The notes beneath the pieces were generated by a model. The model saw nothing but the letters and a program-made list of their open reading frames with translations, was not told the DNA's origin and searched no databases. Both the position numbers and the translations under genes were made by a program. From Rhodosorus marinus (Eukaryota > Rhodophyta > Stylonematophyceae > Stylonematales > Stylonemataceae), in the NCBI GenBank assembly GCA_029953675.1, contig JAMWBK010000011.1, positions 1,178,001 to 1,242,000 of the forward strand: 64,000 bases of DNA. The letters are read 5' to 3'. Positions 33,049-43,432 of the stretch are shown here, piece by piece. Each line of letters opens with the position of its first letter. Position 1 is the first letter of the stretch.

Positions 33049-35793
33049 ATGACGATAAAATTTGCCAAACTATTTTGGTGGACTATCGCACTCTGTGCGA
33101 TGGTAGGATTCTCTGCAGATGCTGCTCCAGTGCCGTGTAGACATGGCAGCTGTTCGAGGGCGCCCAAGTTGATCCCGTCGACTCGGCAGGTGGACTGCGA
33201 AGGTGTTGGAGTTCTTCCCGATAACATACAGCTTAAGAAGATTCCCGGGATCGAGGAGAACTGCGTCAAGGTCGGAGACCTTTTAGAGCTTCCCGGCAAC
33301 TTTGCGGAGATTGCATTGAAGGACGCTGGATCATCCAGCAGCGCCGTCGATCTCCTGAACAATATCGTCGATCCTCTCGAGACTGCATTGAAGGTCGCCC
33401 TTCAGTCCGTCAGCGGAAGGGTCAACGACAACATCTGTTTCGGCAACTTCAAGGGATCGGAATTCAAGGCAGAGATCAACATCGACCAGGATCCAATGCA
33501 CTTCAACAAATGCAAGGAGTTGCCGGTCCTTCAGGATGCCGAATGGTCGGCATTTGGATTCGCCGTGACTGCACCGTTTCCAGGATGTTTCTCTACCACG
33601 GGCACCATGGCGTTTTGTGCGGCTGTGAGCATCTGCCCTGAAACCAAGCTTCCTTCGGTAGCGGTTGTCATCAACGCGGAGACACTGGAGTGTATGGGAG
33701 AGAATCTGGGCGCGGCCACTGCCGGCATCTCCGCCGTTGCTGGTAAAGTGATCAGCTTGGGCCTCGATTTTCTCTCCTGGGGAATCTCGCTCAGCAACTC
33801 GCTCGTGGCGAACGTGAACATCTATACCGGTCATCCGGACAGGGACTTCAAGTTTGTTGGCTATGAGGTCCGTGGCAACTACCAGGACTCGATTAGGCTC
33901 AAGATCAAGCTGGAAAAGTTCAAGGTTCCTCCTGTGTTGGGTCTCAGCGGCGATCACAAGCGAATTGTCTCAGTGCGTGGCGTGGAGAACGTCCAGTTTG
34001 AGAACCTGATATCGTCATTCACACCGGATGACGACGGCGACATGCTCGACGTGTTCGAGTCTCTCCAGGACGTGACGATTCAGGGGGCGATCATCATGAA
34101 GCTCCAGCTGAATTTCAAGTTCTCTGAAGTCAAGGCACTTCGTAAGGTCCTTCCGGATTCCGGCGCAATCACCATCGGAGAGTCGAACCTCTTTTTCACA
34201 ACCGGATCCGCGACACCTCCGGGAGAAGAATATGCCGGCCTCGTCGTCAAGCCGGGAGTCTACGGTCTCATTGGAAGCAACGCGGTCCCGGCAATAATCA
34301 AGAAGCTGCTCGAGTATGCACTCAGTTTCGTCGGCAGCATTCTCGACCTTTTCCCTGATTGGGTTCCGTTCAAGATCGATGCAAAGGATCTCCTCGATGG
34401 GATCAACCTTGACGTTGGTGCATCGGACACTCTGGGTTTTGGCTTCACCGTGAGCACTGAACAGACCGCCTTCGTAATCAACGCCCCGTTGATCTTCGAC
34501 TTCCTGGGCTTCATCACCATCGAGTGCAAAACCGACTACAGCTCTTTCAAATGCAAAGTCGATACCGAGTTCAACACCAAGTTCTTCTCGGCCGTTGCCG
34601 AGACTATTGCGGAGGGTGTCCTTTGGGTCATCAACGAGACTGATGAGCTCTTTACCGACATTGGAAATGTTGTCGGTGCAGCTTTCGAGGACGCCGTTGA
34701 CGGAGTTGTCAGCGCCTTCTCCGAGGACAACATTAAGGCGACGGCGAAGCTGATTGAGAAGGGATTGATCAGTGTCGGCGATGACATTGCTGACGAGCTC
34801 AAGAGCTGGGCTAGGTGGGCGGATACAGTTTTTGAGGACTTTGCAGATATCATGTCCGACTTGACATCGGATGCTGTCAACGAGATCGCTGAATTCGGCA
34901 ATGGACTTGTGGACGACGCCGAACAGATTTTCAAGGACGCCGGAGATGATTTCGAGTCGGCCGCGGAGCATATCGCAAACACCTTTACCTGCTCTGGTGA
35001 CAGCGTCGTTGACGCTATCACTGGCTGCAAGGGCTGCTGTATCCCGATGGGCGATGTTGTAGAGGCGCTTTTGAACGCCGGCAACAACATCGACGAAGCC
35101 TTCGAGACTGTTGTCAAGCTCGTCTCAAATATTGCTACGTCTATTGGAGATATCTTCTTCGCGACCAGGACCTCCTTCCGCTATGAGAACATCAGCCCGG
35201 CTAAGTTCGATGAGTTTAAGTGCCGCAGGCAGAATGTTATCAAGGTCACCAAGAAGTACGTGTTCGGCATCAAGGTGAGCGAGAAAAGGAAGAAGGTCGG
35301 AGAGACATCCCAGGAAAGTTGCCTCAAGTCGAGACTTGTGGAGGCAAAGACTGTTGTTGTCAAGTTCAACGCGACTGCAGACGCAGAAACCAAATACCTC
35401 AATACCCTGAACGCGAACAGGGACGCTGTCTTCGGTGCCAAGCTTACCAAGCAAGAAATCCTGGATTCTGCAGAAATGGTGTGTTCTCGTGATATCAGTC
35501 GGGATCAAGTCGAAGCTGGCAAGTTAACAATTCCAGTCACGGTCACCTGCTCTGCAAAATCAATCGGATCTGACGGGACCTTCTCCGGGCCGGTTGTGAC
35601 GGCCTCCCGGACCAAGGAGATCAATATGTCTAGCACCAAGACTCGTGGTGACATGATAGACCAACTCTGGAACGACGTCAAGAGGACCCTCGCGAATAGG
35701 ATGACCCCAACGATCGCAAGGGAGCCATTTATCATACATGGTGGCACCCTACCCCAACCCATACCCTTCCCCGCCCTCCCTGTCCAACCCTAA
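33049..35793 (+). CDS. Large secreted protein of unknown family, intact intronless copy
   Basis: 914 codons without an intron. Residues 1-26 (WWTIALCAMVGFSADA core) form a clear signal peptide. The mature protein has an N-terminal Cys region (PCRHGSCSRAP), a beta-rich first half, an acidic amphipathic-helix zone (about 525-660, e.g. DDIADELKSWARWADTVFED), a Cys cluster GCKGCC near 668, and a basic C-terminal third rich in Lys (GIKVSEKRKKVGETS). Potential N-glycosylation sites include NETD, NISP and NATA. No second membrane segment, enzymatic motif or known domain is recognised. Two decayed relatives lie at 38.1-40.2 kb (inverted) and 42.5-43.1 kb. An extracellular or cell-wall role is inferred only from the signal peptide. 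The lack of introns contrasts with most neighbours. Confidence 0.85.
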   Translation: MTIKFAKLFWWTIALCAMVGFSADAAPVPCRHGSCSRAPKLIPSTRQVDCEGVGVLPDNIQLKKIPGIEENCVKVGDLLELPGNFAEIALKDAGSSSSAVDLLNNIVDPLETALKVALQSVSGRVNDNICFGNFKGSEFKAEINIDQDPMHFNKCKELPVLQDAEWSAFGFAVTAPFPGCFSTTGTMAFCAAVSICPETKLPSVAVVINAETLECMGENLGAATAGISAVAGKVISLGLDFLSWGISLSNSLVANVNIYTGHPDRDFKFVGYEVRGNYQDSIRLKIKLEKFKVPPVLGLSGDHKRIVSVRGVENVQFENLISSFTPDDDGDMLDVFESLQDVTIQGAIIMKLQLNFKFSEVKALRKVLPDSGAITIGESNLFFTTGSATPPGEEYAGLVVKPGVYGLIGSNAVPAIIKKLLEYALSFVGSILDLFPDWVPFKIDAKDLLDGINLDVGASDTLGFGFTVSTEQTAFVINAPLIFDFLGFITIECKTDYSSFKCKVDTEFNTKFFSAVAETIAEGVLWVINETDELFTDIGNVVGAAFEDAVDGVVSAFSEDNIKATAKLIEKGLISVGDDIADELKSWARWADTVFEDFADIMSDLTSDAVNEIAEFGNGLVDDAEQIFKDAGDDFESAAEHIANTFTCSGDSVVDAITGCKGCCIPMGDVVEALLNAGNNIDEAFETVVKLVSNIATSIGDIFFATRTSFRYENISPAKFDEFKCRRQNVIKVTKKYVFGIKVSEKRKKVGETSQESCLKSRLVEAKTVVVKFNATADAETKYLNTLNANRDAVFGAKLTKQEILDSAEMVCSRDISRDQVEAGKLTIPVTVTCSAKSIGSDGTFSGPVVTASRTKEINMSSTKTRGDMIDQLWNDVKRTLANRMTPTIAREPFIIHGGTLPQPIPFPALPVQP

Positions 35794-36062
35794 CCAGGAA
35801 CTGCCAAACCCTTCCGGCCTGGAGGGTTTCGTCCCTTCTTTCAGAGAAAGGTGTAGATAGATTCGAGATTCTATCCTCTTGACGAGCATGCACATAAAGT
35901 CTACGCGGTGAGAAATTTTCCAATCTCCGTAGTCATCGCCAGAAAAAACCTCGACCAATAAAAACTATGGTATTGAACCTATTCATCCAATCAACAGCAC
36001 CTGCATATCAACATTCATATTAGTAGGATTGTGAGGGAAGGAAGCATTTAACGAATGAACTC
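35794..36062 (+). promoter_or_regulatory. Conserved 3' flank of the secreted-protein family
   Basis: Sequence after the stop, especially 35945-36020 (CTCGACCAATAAAAACTAT and later TTCATCCAATCAACAGCACC), recurs at 38120-38245 (minus) and 43025-43100 (plus) after the other two family copies. AATAAA within it could serve as a polyadenylation signal. The function is inferred. Confidence 0.55.
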
Positions 36063-36358
36063 GTTTAATCGGAGACTGAAAGATATACCCCGAGGGGAAA
36101 AATAACTCTAAGCGCGGCGAAGATATCGCGTCTCCAACATCAAAGCAGCGTTCATAGCAAGAAACTTAAACGGGTAAACAGACCGTCAGGGCCGATCGCG
36201 GAACACTTCCCCAAGTCAACGACAACTAACGGAATCCATACACCCAAAGGCACTCAATAACCAGAGGTACCAGGCGATGAGCTAGAACTGAAGCACGAAA
36301 CCGTCGGGAAGACAAAGCCCAAGAACATTTCAACTCTTTGCCACGTCTCATTTTGGCA
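36063..36358 (-). mobile_element. 5'-truncated copy of non-LTR element A
   Basis: Starts with the element terminus GTTTAATCGGAGACTGAA, includes CCCCGAGGGG and TAAGCGCGGCGAAG, and can be aligned to the long copy up to the segment encoding RRRKEIK (GCCACGTCTCATTTTGGC). Several small deletions are visible. Inserted about 270 bp after the stop of the intact secreted-protein gene. Confidence 0.85.
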
Positions 36359-37984
36359 CACAGGAATTAATTGCCATTACCGGGTAAGAAACCTGAAAAT
36401 AAACACTAGGAATACGAGCTGGAATCGGTGATATTAAGAAAGATTACACGATTCGGGAAAAAAGATTGTTTTATATCAAAAAACGATGTTTACGTTGGTG
36501 GGGAAGTCAAACCGCCATTTAAACGCGCTAGAGAAGCGTATGAGGAACGCACTTCGTCCAGTATCATAGGTTTCTTGGATGCTTGATCCCCGCCTGAAGG
36601 GAGTGGCGTGTCTCCATGGGACAAACAACGTGCTAGCTTGGTCGTGGAGCATCTGTACCAAGAAAGTTCCTGTGGAGAGGACCTCCGGGATCAGACCTGA
36701 AGATTGGGCAGTTTCCTTCCGAATCTTTCTGGTTGGACCACATAGTCCGTGATCCGTTCATGTTCTGGTCCGTACCCTCGAAAGAAAACGCTCCAGGAAC
36801 GCGCGAACTTGGGGCGTGGATTGAGAGGATTCTGCCCACATGCAAACAGATCGTGAGCGATTCTGGATTCGACGGGGCTCCGATTAAACCATTCGTTCGA
36901 TGTACAAACCTACGCAATAGAATGACGGCCGCGAAGAATTCAAAGTTGGTGGCCCTGAAATGGGTCGTACGAACGTCAGCGCACGATCATCAGGAGCGAC
37001 TACTAAGCATGCTACGGAAGCAAATGGCTGACTTGGAAGCCAAGTCTGATTGGGGCTTACGTCTTTGGGCCCAGGGTGGAAAAGGCCAACCCTGAGCATG
37101 AAAAAGGAACCCCAACGGCTTACTACCAAGGGGAAAACCTCATCAGCCGAAGGATCGGAGAAGTTGTCCAACAAAAGCATGTAAGGAGGTGTTGATCGGG
37201 AACATGAGTCTGTCCCGCTCCAAAAACTGCCAACCATGGTTCTCAATCTGATTAAGCTGACGATGAATTTTGCGCGGATGAATCTGAAGGATCCGAGGGC
37301 AATGACAAGCTGGAGCACACCTACGACTTAGGCACAGATGATGATGGTGAGGAGGAGAATCACGCTCTTAAAAATTTTGCCAAGGACGACGAGGGCCTTC
37401 TTGAAGGAGACGCCGTGGAGTCTTTCAAATCGCACGTTAACCACCTCAAACAGTTTTTTCACTCGCCGATGTGAGAAACCCGTCAAGGAACAAAACAACT
37501 CAGATTCAAAGTTTCTTAATCCGCAGTCGATACCATCCAGTGCGACGCCCGGCGCATCTAAGCTACATGGATAAAAGCACCATACAAGCAATCCCCAAGA
37601 AAACTCTTTGGAAGAAACGCGGTGCGTCTCGAGTAAACCTGCTCGAAGTCGTTCCTCAACAGAGTTTCCCAGATAGAATGTCTCAGTACGCCCCCTCGTG
37701 TCTTGGGTCCCTCCCGGGCGCTTAGGAAACGTGCCAAGGCACCTCCAGTAAGTGAGTACGGTTTCATCAGAGTAGATTGACTCCGATCACGCACACCCGT
37801 CACAAATGCTTCCAAGCTTCTAACAAAAAAGGTGGACTGAAGTTATAGAGTTCCAACAAAATTTTGCAATTATCGATAGTACCGGTAATAATTCCAATTA
37901 CCTGCCGTCCAGTAGACAATGGTACAACCCTATTAATAATTGTTCGTCTCTGGCGTCTATGAACGCTGCTTTGAAGTTGAAGTT
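36359..37984. other. Unassigned region between inverted gene copies
   Basis: Open frames at 36733-37095 (+) and an acidic frame 37256-37474 (+, TDDDGEEENHALKNFAKDD, no ATG) look protein-like but match nothing I recognise; they may be relics of an old element. 36886-36906 carries, in plus orientation, the 22-base terminus of element A without the rest. Confidence 0.4.
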
Positions 37985-38068
37985 GTGGAGAGCGACGAGA
38001 AGATCGAGTCTTGTGGAGAGCGACGAGAAGATCGAGTCTTGTGGAGAGCGACGCGAAGATCGAGTCTT
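37985..38068. repeat. 28-bp tandem repeat, three units
   Basis: Three direct copies of a 28-base unit starting GTGGAGAGCGACGAGAAGAT; the third has one substitution. There is no spacer between units. Located next to the 3' flank of the inverted pseudogene. Confidence 0.95.
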
Positions 38069-38119
38069 CCTTTTTTGCTCCGGGGTTTGTTCTTTCAGTC
38101 TCCCGTTCAACAAATTCAG

Positions 38120-40230
38120 TCATTAATATGAATGTTGATGTGAAGGTGCTGTTGATTGGATGAATGGGTTTGTATTGATAGTTTTTATTGGTCGAGATAT
38201 TTTCAAGCGGGATGATGATACGGGAGAATTTCTCAATCACTGTCTCCTTGCCATCGTTCGAACGAATGGTTTAATCGGAGGCTGAAAAAAAAACCCCGAG
38301 GGGAAAAAACGTTGGTGTCATCCTATCGGCCAGGGTCTTCTTGACGTCGTTCCAGAGTTGGTCTATCATGTCCCCACGAGTCTTGGTGCCGTACATGTTG
38401 ATCTCCTTGGTCTGAGAGGCTGTGACAATCGGCCCGGAGAAGGTCCCGCGTCTCCGATTTTTTTTGCAGAGCAGGTGACCGTGACTGGAATTGTTAATTT
38501 GCCAGCCTCGACTTGATCGCGACGGATATCACGAGAACACACTAGTTCAGCAGAATCTGGGATTTCTTGCTTGGTAAGCTTGGCACCGAAGACGGCGTCC
38601 CTGTTCGCGTTGAGGGTATTGGTGTAGTTGGTTTCTGCCTCTGCAGTCCCGTTAAACGTGGCAACAACCATCCTTGCCTCCTCAAGTCTCGACTTCAGGC
38701 AGCTTTCCTGGGATGTCTGACCAACCGTTTTCTTCTTCTTGCTTACCTTGATGCCCAACACGTACCTCATGGTGACCTTGATGAGTTTTTGCCCGGGACA
38801 GTTGAACTTATCGAACTGAGCCGGGCTGATGTCCTGCCAAAACCCAAAGTGTCCGACGCATCAACGTCGTGGTTGACCCCATCGAGGAGATCCTCAGCAT
38901 CGATCTGGAACGGGACCCAATCGGGGAAAAGCTCGAGAATGCTGCCGACGAAACTGAGTGCATGCTCGAGAAGTTACTCGATTATTTCCGGGACCGCGTT
39001 GCTTCCAATGAGACCGTAAAATCCCGGCTTGACGACGAGGTCAGCGTATTCTTCTCCCGGTGGTGTCGCAGATCCGGTTGTGAAGAAGAGGTTCTCCTTT
39101 CCGATAGTGATTGCGCCGGAGTCCGGAAGGACCTTACAAAGTGCCTTGACTTCAGAGAACTTGAAATTCAGCTGGAGCTTAATGATGATCGTCCCCTGAA
39201 TTGACACGTCCTGGAGAGACTCGAACACGTCGAGTATGTCGCCGTCGTCATCCGGCATGAAGAACGATATCAAGTTCTCAAACTGGACGTTCTCCACGCC
39301 GCGCACTGAGACAATTCGCTTGTGATCGCCGGTGAGGCCCAACACAGGAGGACCGTTGAACTTTTCCAGGTTGAGCTTGCCTCCCATCGAGTCCTGATAG
39401 TTGCCACGGACCTCATAGCCAACAAACTTGAAATATCTGTCCGGGTGACCGGTATAGACGTTCACGTTCGCCACGAGCGAGTTGCTGAGCGAGATTCCCC
39501 AGGAGATAAAATCGAGGCCCAAGCTGATCACTATACTAGCACTGGCGGTGAATCCGGTTGAGGCCGTCCGTAGATTCTCTCCCATACACTCCAGTGTCTC
39601 CGCGTTGATGACAACCGCTACCGAAGGAAGCTTGGTTTCAGGGCAGATGCTCACAGCCGCACAAAACGCCATGGTGCCCGTGGTAGAGAAACATCCTGGA
39701 AACGGTACGGTCACGGCGAATCCAAATGCCGACCATTCGGCATCCTGAAGGACCGGCAACTCCTTGCATTTGCTGAAGTGCATTGGATCCTGTTCGATAT
39801 TGATCTCTTCCTTGAATTCCGATCCCTTGAAGTTGCCGAAGCAGATGTTGTCGTTGACCGTTCCTGTGAGAGATTGAAGGGCGACCTTCAATGCAGTCTC
39901 GAGAGGATCGAAGATATTGTTCAGGAGATCGACGGCGCTGCTGGATGATCCAGCGTCCTTCAATGCGATCTCCGCAAAGTTGCTGGGAAGCTCCGAAAGG
40001 TCTCCGACCTTGGCGCAATTCTCTTCGACCCCGTGAACGTTCTTAAGCTGTACATTCTCGGGAAGAACTCCAACACCTTCGCAGTCCACCTGTCGAGTCG
40101 ACGGGATCAACTTGGGCGCCCTCGAACAGCTGCCATGCCTACACGGTATTGCAGCAGCATCCGGAGAGAATCCTACCATCGCACAGAGTGCGAGAGTCCA
40201 CCAAAATAGTTTGGCAAATTTTATTGTCAT
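38120..40230 (-). pseudogene. Inverted decayed copy of the secreted-protein gene
   Basis: From ATG 40230 the minus strand follows the intact gene closely (signal peptide, PCRHGSCSRAP, about 420 codons). A stop TAA then replaces the first of two Lys codons after VPEII. Nucleotide similarity continues to about 38860, where it jumps from the equivalent of residue about 465 to about 722: some 770 bp are missing and the frame is shifted. The C-terminal part (38770-38366) is again frameshifted near its end. At 38269-38309 the last 41 bp of element A are inserted, and beyond it 38120-38245 matches the 3' flank of the intact gene. Upstream sequence is also shared. With the intact gene it forms an inverted repeat of about 2-3 kb arms. 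Confidence 0.9.
38269..38309 (-). mobile_element. 41-bp 3'-terminal fragment of element A
   Basis: Plus-strand GTTTAATCGGAGGCTGAAAA, then CCCCGAGGGG and an A run: exactly the terminal module of element A, with nothing upstream of it. It interrupts the pseudogene between its coding part and its 3' flank, so it arrived after the duplication. Confidence 0.85.
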
Positions 40231-41036
40231 CTCGTTTGCTATACACAAATACCCACCAATCTGTATGTGGAGAGCTTGTCATACCAAGAAGTAATCAGGA
40301 TTCAATGCCTGGCCTGAGGTTATTGATATTTAGACTAACGTGATTGAGTATCGGACTATTTATCGGACACGTTTAGCGGACGCCTACGGGACCTGTGTGT
40401 TCGAAGAATTTGGTCGAGATACGCCTTACGTTTTTCAATAGTCTATCCACTTCGTTGATTTATCGGACCCTCCGAGAAACGGTATCGGACAGCCCATGAA
40501 ACAGTACACTCATGGGCAGAACAACACCTCGGGTTCAACCCTGCGCTATGGAGTCCTTCAATGCATTAAAAAGTTAATAGTGTATTCCAATAATCCGGTA
40601 CGACCGCCATGCTTCCATAAACTGTGCTAGTCATATGCCTTCAGGCTATGCTAGTAAAGCCAGTCATATGCCCAACCTCAGCCCCTGAGCGAGCTGACTT
40701 TGGGATATCAACCTTAACATGACTGAATCTACAATTATCGCCTCACCGTACTGATACTCCTTCAACTGTCGCATTGAACCAGAGGCAGAACCATGAAGTT
40801 GCACAGGAGTTGTAAGATAGCACACAGCCCGAGGGTAAGTAATCACAAGTCGAGACACTCCCTCCGCGAGAGTCAAGTCAATGATCCCCAACTCCGCCAC
40901 TTGATGGACAACAGGTGTCTTATCGCTAAGCAGATAGAGTAATTACATTATACTATAATGTAATTGCGTAATTATACCGCGGAGCACAGAAAAGGGAAAG
41001 GAGGGGTGTCATCGTTGCTGGAGTCAGGGGCAAGAC
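40231..41036. other. Unassigned region with a short perfect palindrome
   Basis: No gene was recognised. 40941-40965 is a 12-bp inverted repeat around a single C (AATTACATTATA on the left arm). The repeated phrase CGGACxxxTTATCGGAC occurs near 40350-40490. Confidence 0.4.
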
Positions 41037-42500
41037 GCCCGTACTCGGCTCTATACGCGTATGAACTGGCTTTTATTGCGCTATCTACAGTCGCAGGCGC
41101 TTGAAAGGATCGCGAGATGAACTACGAGGTCTCTTTGCCTGTAGCTCAGGCGCTTTTAATTCGGCAACATGCAAATAGTCAACAATGTTGACTGGACCCC
41201 TTTGCTATGGAATCGTCACCTGATAGGGACTAAGTAATGCCCAGGGCGCTCTACCCTTGCGCTTGGGCGGAATTGACTTTGGAGACCGCCTTCTGGTATG
41301 CTCGCCTGCGGCGGTAGCCTCCTGGGCGCAGTGCTTCGTACCTTGGTGAGCTTTCGGTTACGCCGTGGCTGTCTTTTGACTCGGGCACTGACCACTGAGG
41401 ATCTGGTCACTCTTCCAAGCCCGGAACTGAGTATCTATGATGGCCTGCAACAGGCGTTCAATAGGTGCAACGCCCTGCCGGACGAGAATCAATCAACGTT
41501 TAGTTTGTGGAGGGAGATGGAATGGGGACGCAATGTGGCAGTCGTGGAGTCTACCGTCTACCGAGTGTTGACAGACGGTATGTAAGCCAGCCCCCGGGCA
41601 CCTGCGGCAGATTGTCCGGGTACGAGCAGAACATGGAGCTCACGCACTGATGTGAGTCAAAATAGCCTCACCTGGGGCCAACACAGTGCAGCTCACGCAA
41701 TCTTGCTCAACTCTCCACTCACACACCCCACAAATGCGGCTCATCTATGAGCTAAGGAAGGTCATCTATCTCGTCTGGGGATAACCACTCTTCCCTAGTC
41801 ACAGGGCCAACGTCTGGGAGCCTTCCAGTTCCGGGTTGCCGCAAGGATATACCTGGGTTTGCCACAGGCTACTTGGCACTCTAATCGCCAGTCCTGCTGC
41901 CAAGGCTGTGAGAGTCGTATTGACGGTTGTGGATGATACCATTTTTCTAGGCTCGTGTGGACTATTGAGAGGTCATCGTACGAAACGGCACACCCTTCTG
42001 ATTCACATCCTGAGCGAAGATTTGACCAGGGTTGACCACACAGTTGAGGTTGAATCGGAGCTGCCCCGATCAGCCTCGGCCACCACGTTGCATCGCAGAT
42101 CTCCTGGTAGCGAACCCCGCCGCCGGCCGCTAACCCGTATGTGGACCTCGCTGGCACATGCCCTGTGCCAAGTACCTATCTCTCCTCTACCGCTCTTTGC
42201 CGGGGGCAGTATCTGTATTTCGCCCACTGAAGGAACACGGTGCTGAGAGCCTGGCCAGTCTCCCCTGTCCCCTGTGCAGAGGGCCGTTCTCACAGGTTCC
42301 AGCCATTCATTGTGAAAAGTTTTGAGCACGTGGAAAAGTCCAGCTTGCAGTGGCTGCGGAAATGTTTTACGGAGCATCCTGTCGAATATCTGGGACTCGA
42401 ACGGCGTTTAAATTTCGCTCCCTGGCAATATTCTAGCAGCATGCTCGCCGAGGCGCGCCACCGCCGCCTGAGTTTGCACGCTTCTCTCACAAGTTTCTAG
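41037..42500 (+). mobile_element. Decayed non-LTR element B (RT and RLE remnants)
   Basis: Plus-strand frames, broken by stops and shifts, parallel element A ORF2 in order: LQQAFNRCNALPDENQSTFSLW (cf. LQTALNSCTSLPETVQPRLP), RGHRTKRHTLLIHILSEDL (cf. KGARTRRHTRILNLLYREL), ADLLVA and, shifted, YVDLAG (endonuclease), then SLQWLRKCF and MLAEARHRR near the C-terminus. Similarity is at protein level only, so this is a second, diverged family of the same clade. It ends close to 42500, directly before a fragment of the secreted-protein gene. Confidence 0.75.
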
Positions 42501-42555
42501 TGACCTTTCACGGTTGCGCACGCTTCAGGGTATGCTAGTAAACCTATCCATTCAG

Positions 42556-43120
42556 CGGGTGATCATCATAATCCAGCTGAATTTCAAGTTCTCGGAAGTC
42601 GAGGCAGTTCGTGAGGTCCTTCCGGACTCCGGCGCGATCACTATCGAAGGGGAAAACCTCTCCTTCCCAACCGGATCTGCGACGCCCCTGCGAGAAGAAT
42701 ATGCCGGCCTCGTCCTCAAGCCGGGTGTCTACGGTCTCATTGCAAGCAGCTTGGTCTCACCCCAATGATCGCAAGAGATACATGAGGTGTGATAATCATA
42801 CAATAACCCCTCGTGGCTGAGGCTCCCTACCCGTACCCGCACCCTTCACTCTCAAACCTGTCCAAACCGAACCAGAAAATTCCTGACCTCTCCGGGGCTA
42901 AGGTTTCGTCCCTTCCTTCACAGCAAGGTGCACATACATTCGAAATTCTATCCTCTTGACAAATGAACACATAAAAGTCTAGACATTGAGAAATTCCATA
43001 TTTCCATAGTCATCCGCATGGAAGATATCTCGACCAATAAAAACTATAGTATGAAACCCATTCATCCAATCAACAGCACCTTCACTTCAACATTCATATT
43101 CAGTAAAACTTTAATCGAAC
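42556..43120 (+). pseudogene. Third, heavily deleted copy of the secreted-protein gene
   Basis: 42566-42750 matches codons about 355-420 of the intact gene (LNFKFSEV, VLPDSGAITI, GVYGLI). It then jumps to sequence equivalent to the extreme C-terminus (CCCCAATGATCGCAAGAG, cf. 35704) and continues through the shared 3' flank (43025-43100). No start, no signal peptide and an internal loss of more than 1.4 kb; not functional. Confidence 0.85.
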
Positions 43121-43432
43121 AATCTCATTCATCCCCAACGGATTGCGACTATAGGCATTTCTTGATCATCGAAAACAGTAATTGAATTGCGTTCCCTAAA
43201 AGCAGTTGATGTGATATTGAGGAAGAATAAGACGTAAATTGTTGATGGAGAGATATGGTGAGCTCAGCCGAAGGCTGAGCGGGATTAGGATGTGAGGCTG
43301 GTTGGGGTGGGTGGGGGGTGAGGGTGGGGTATCAGGAAGTGTTCTGGAGATTTGTGGCGTATTGGAGTTGAGAATAGTTTCTTTTTTGTGTATGGTAAGG
43401 ATTGGAGGGGAGTTTTTAGTGATTTAGAAAGG
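43121..43432. other. Upstream region of the HAD-like gene
   Basis: About 310 bp, G-rich towards the gene. Presumed promoter; nothing specific was recognised. Confidence 0.4.

Noticed and set aside
33331-35508. Antisense frames of up to 318 codons across the secreted-protein gene
   Set aside because: They shadow the codon pattern of the 914-codon gene, have no signal or domain, and the inverted copy preserves the sense protein, not these.
36733-37095. Plus-strand frame of 120 codons between the inverted gene copies
   Set aside because: No recognised motif, codon usage unlike neighbours, and it contains the tip of element A; kept only as unassigned sequence.
37985-38068. 28-bp repeats as a CRISPR array
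   Set aside because: Units are adjacent with no spacers, only three copies, in a eukaryotic genome.
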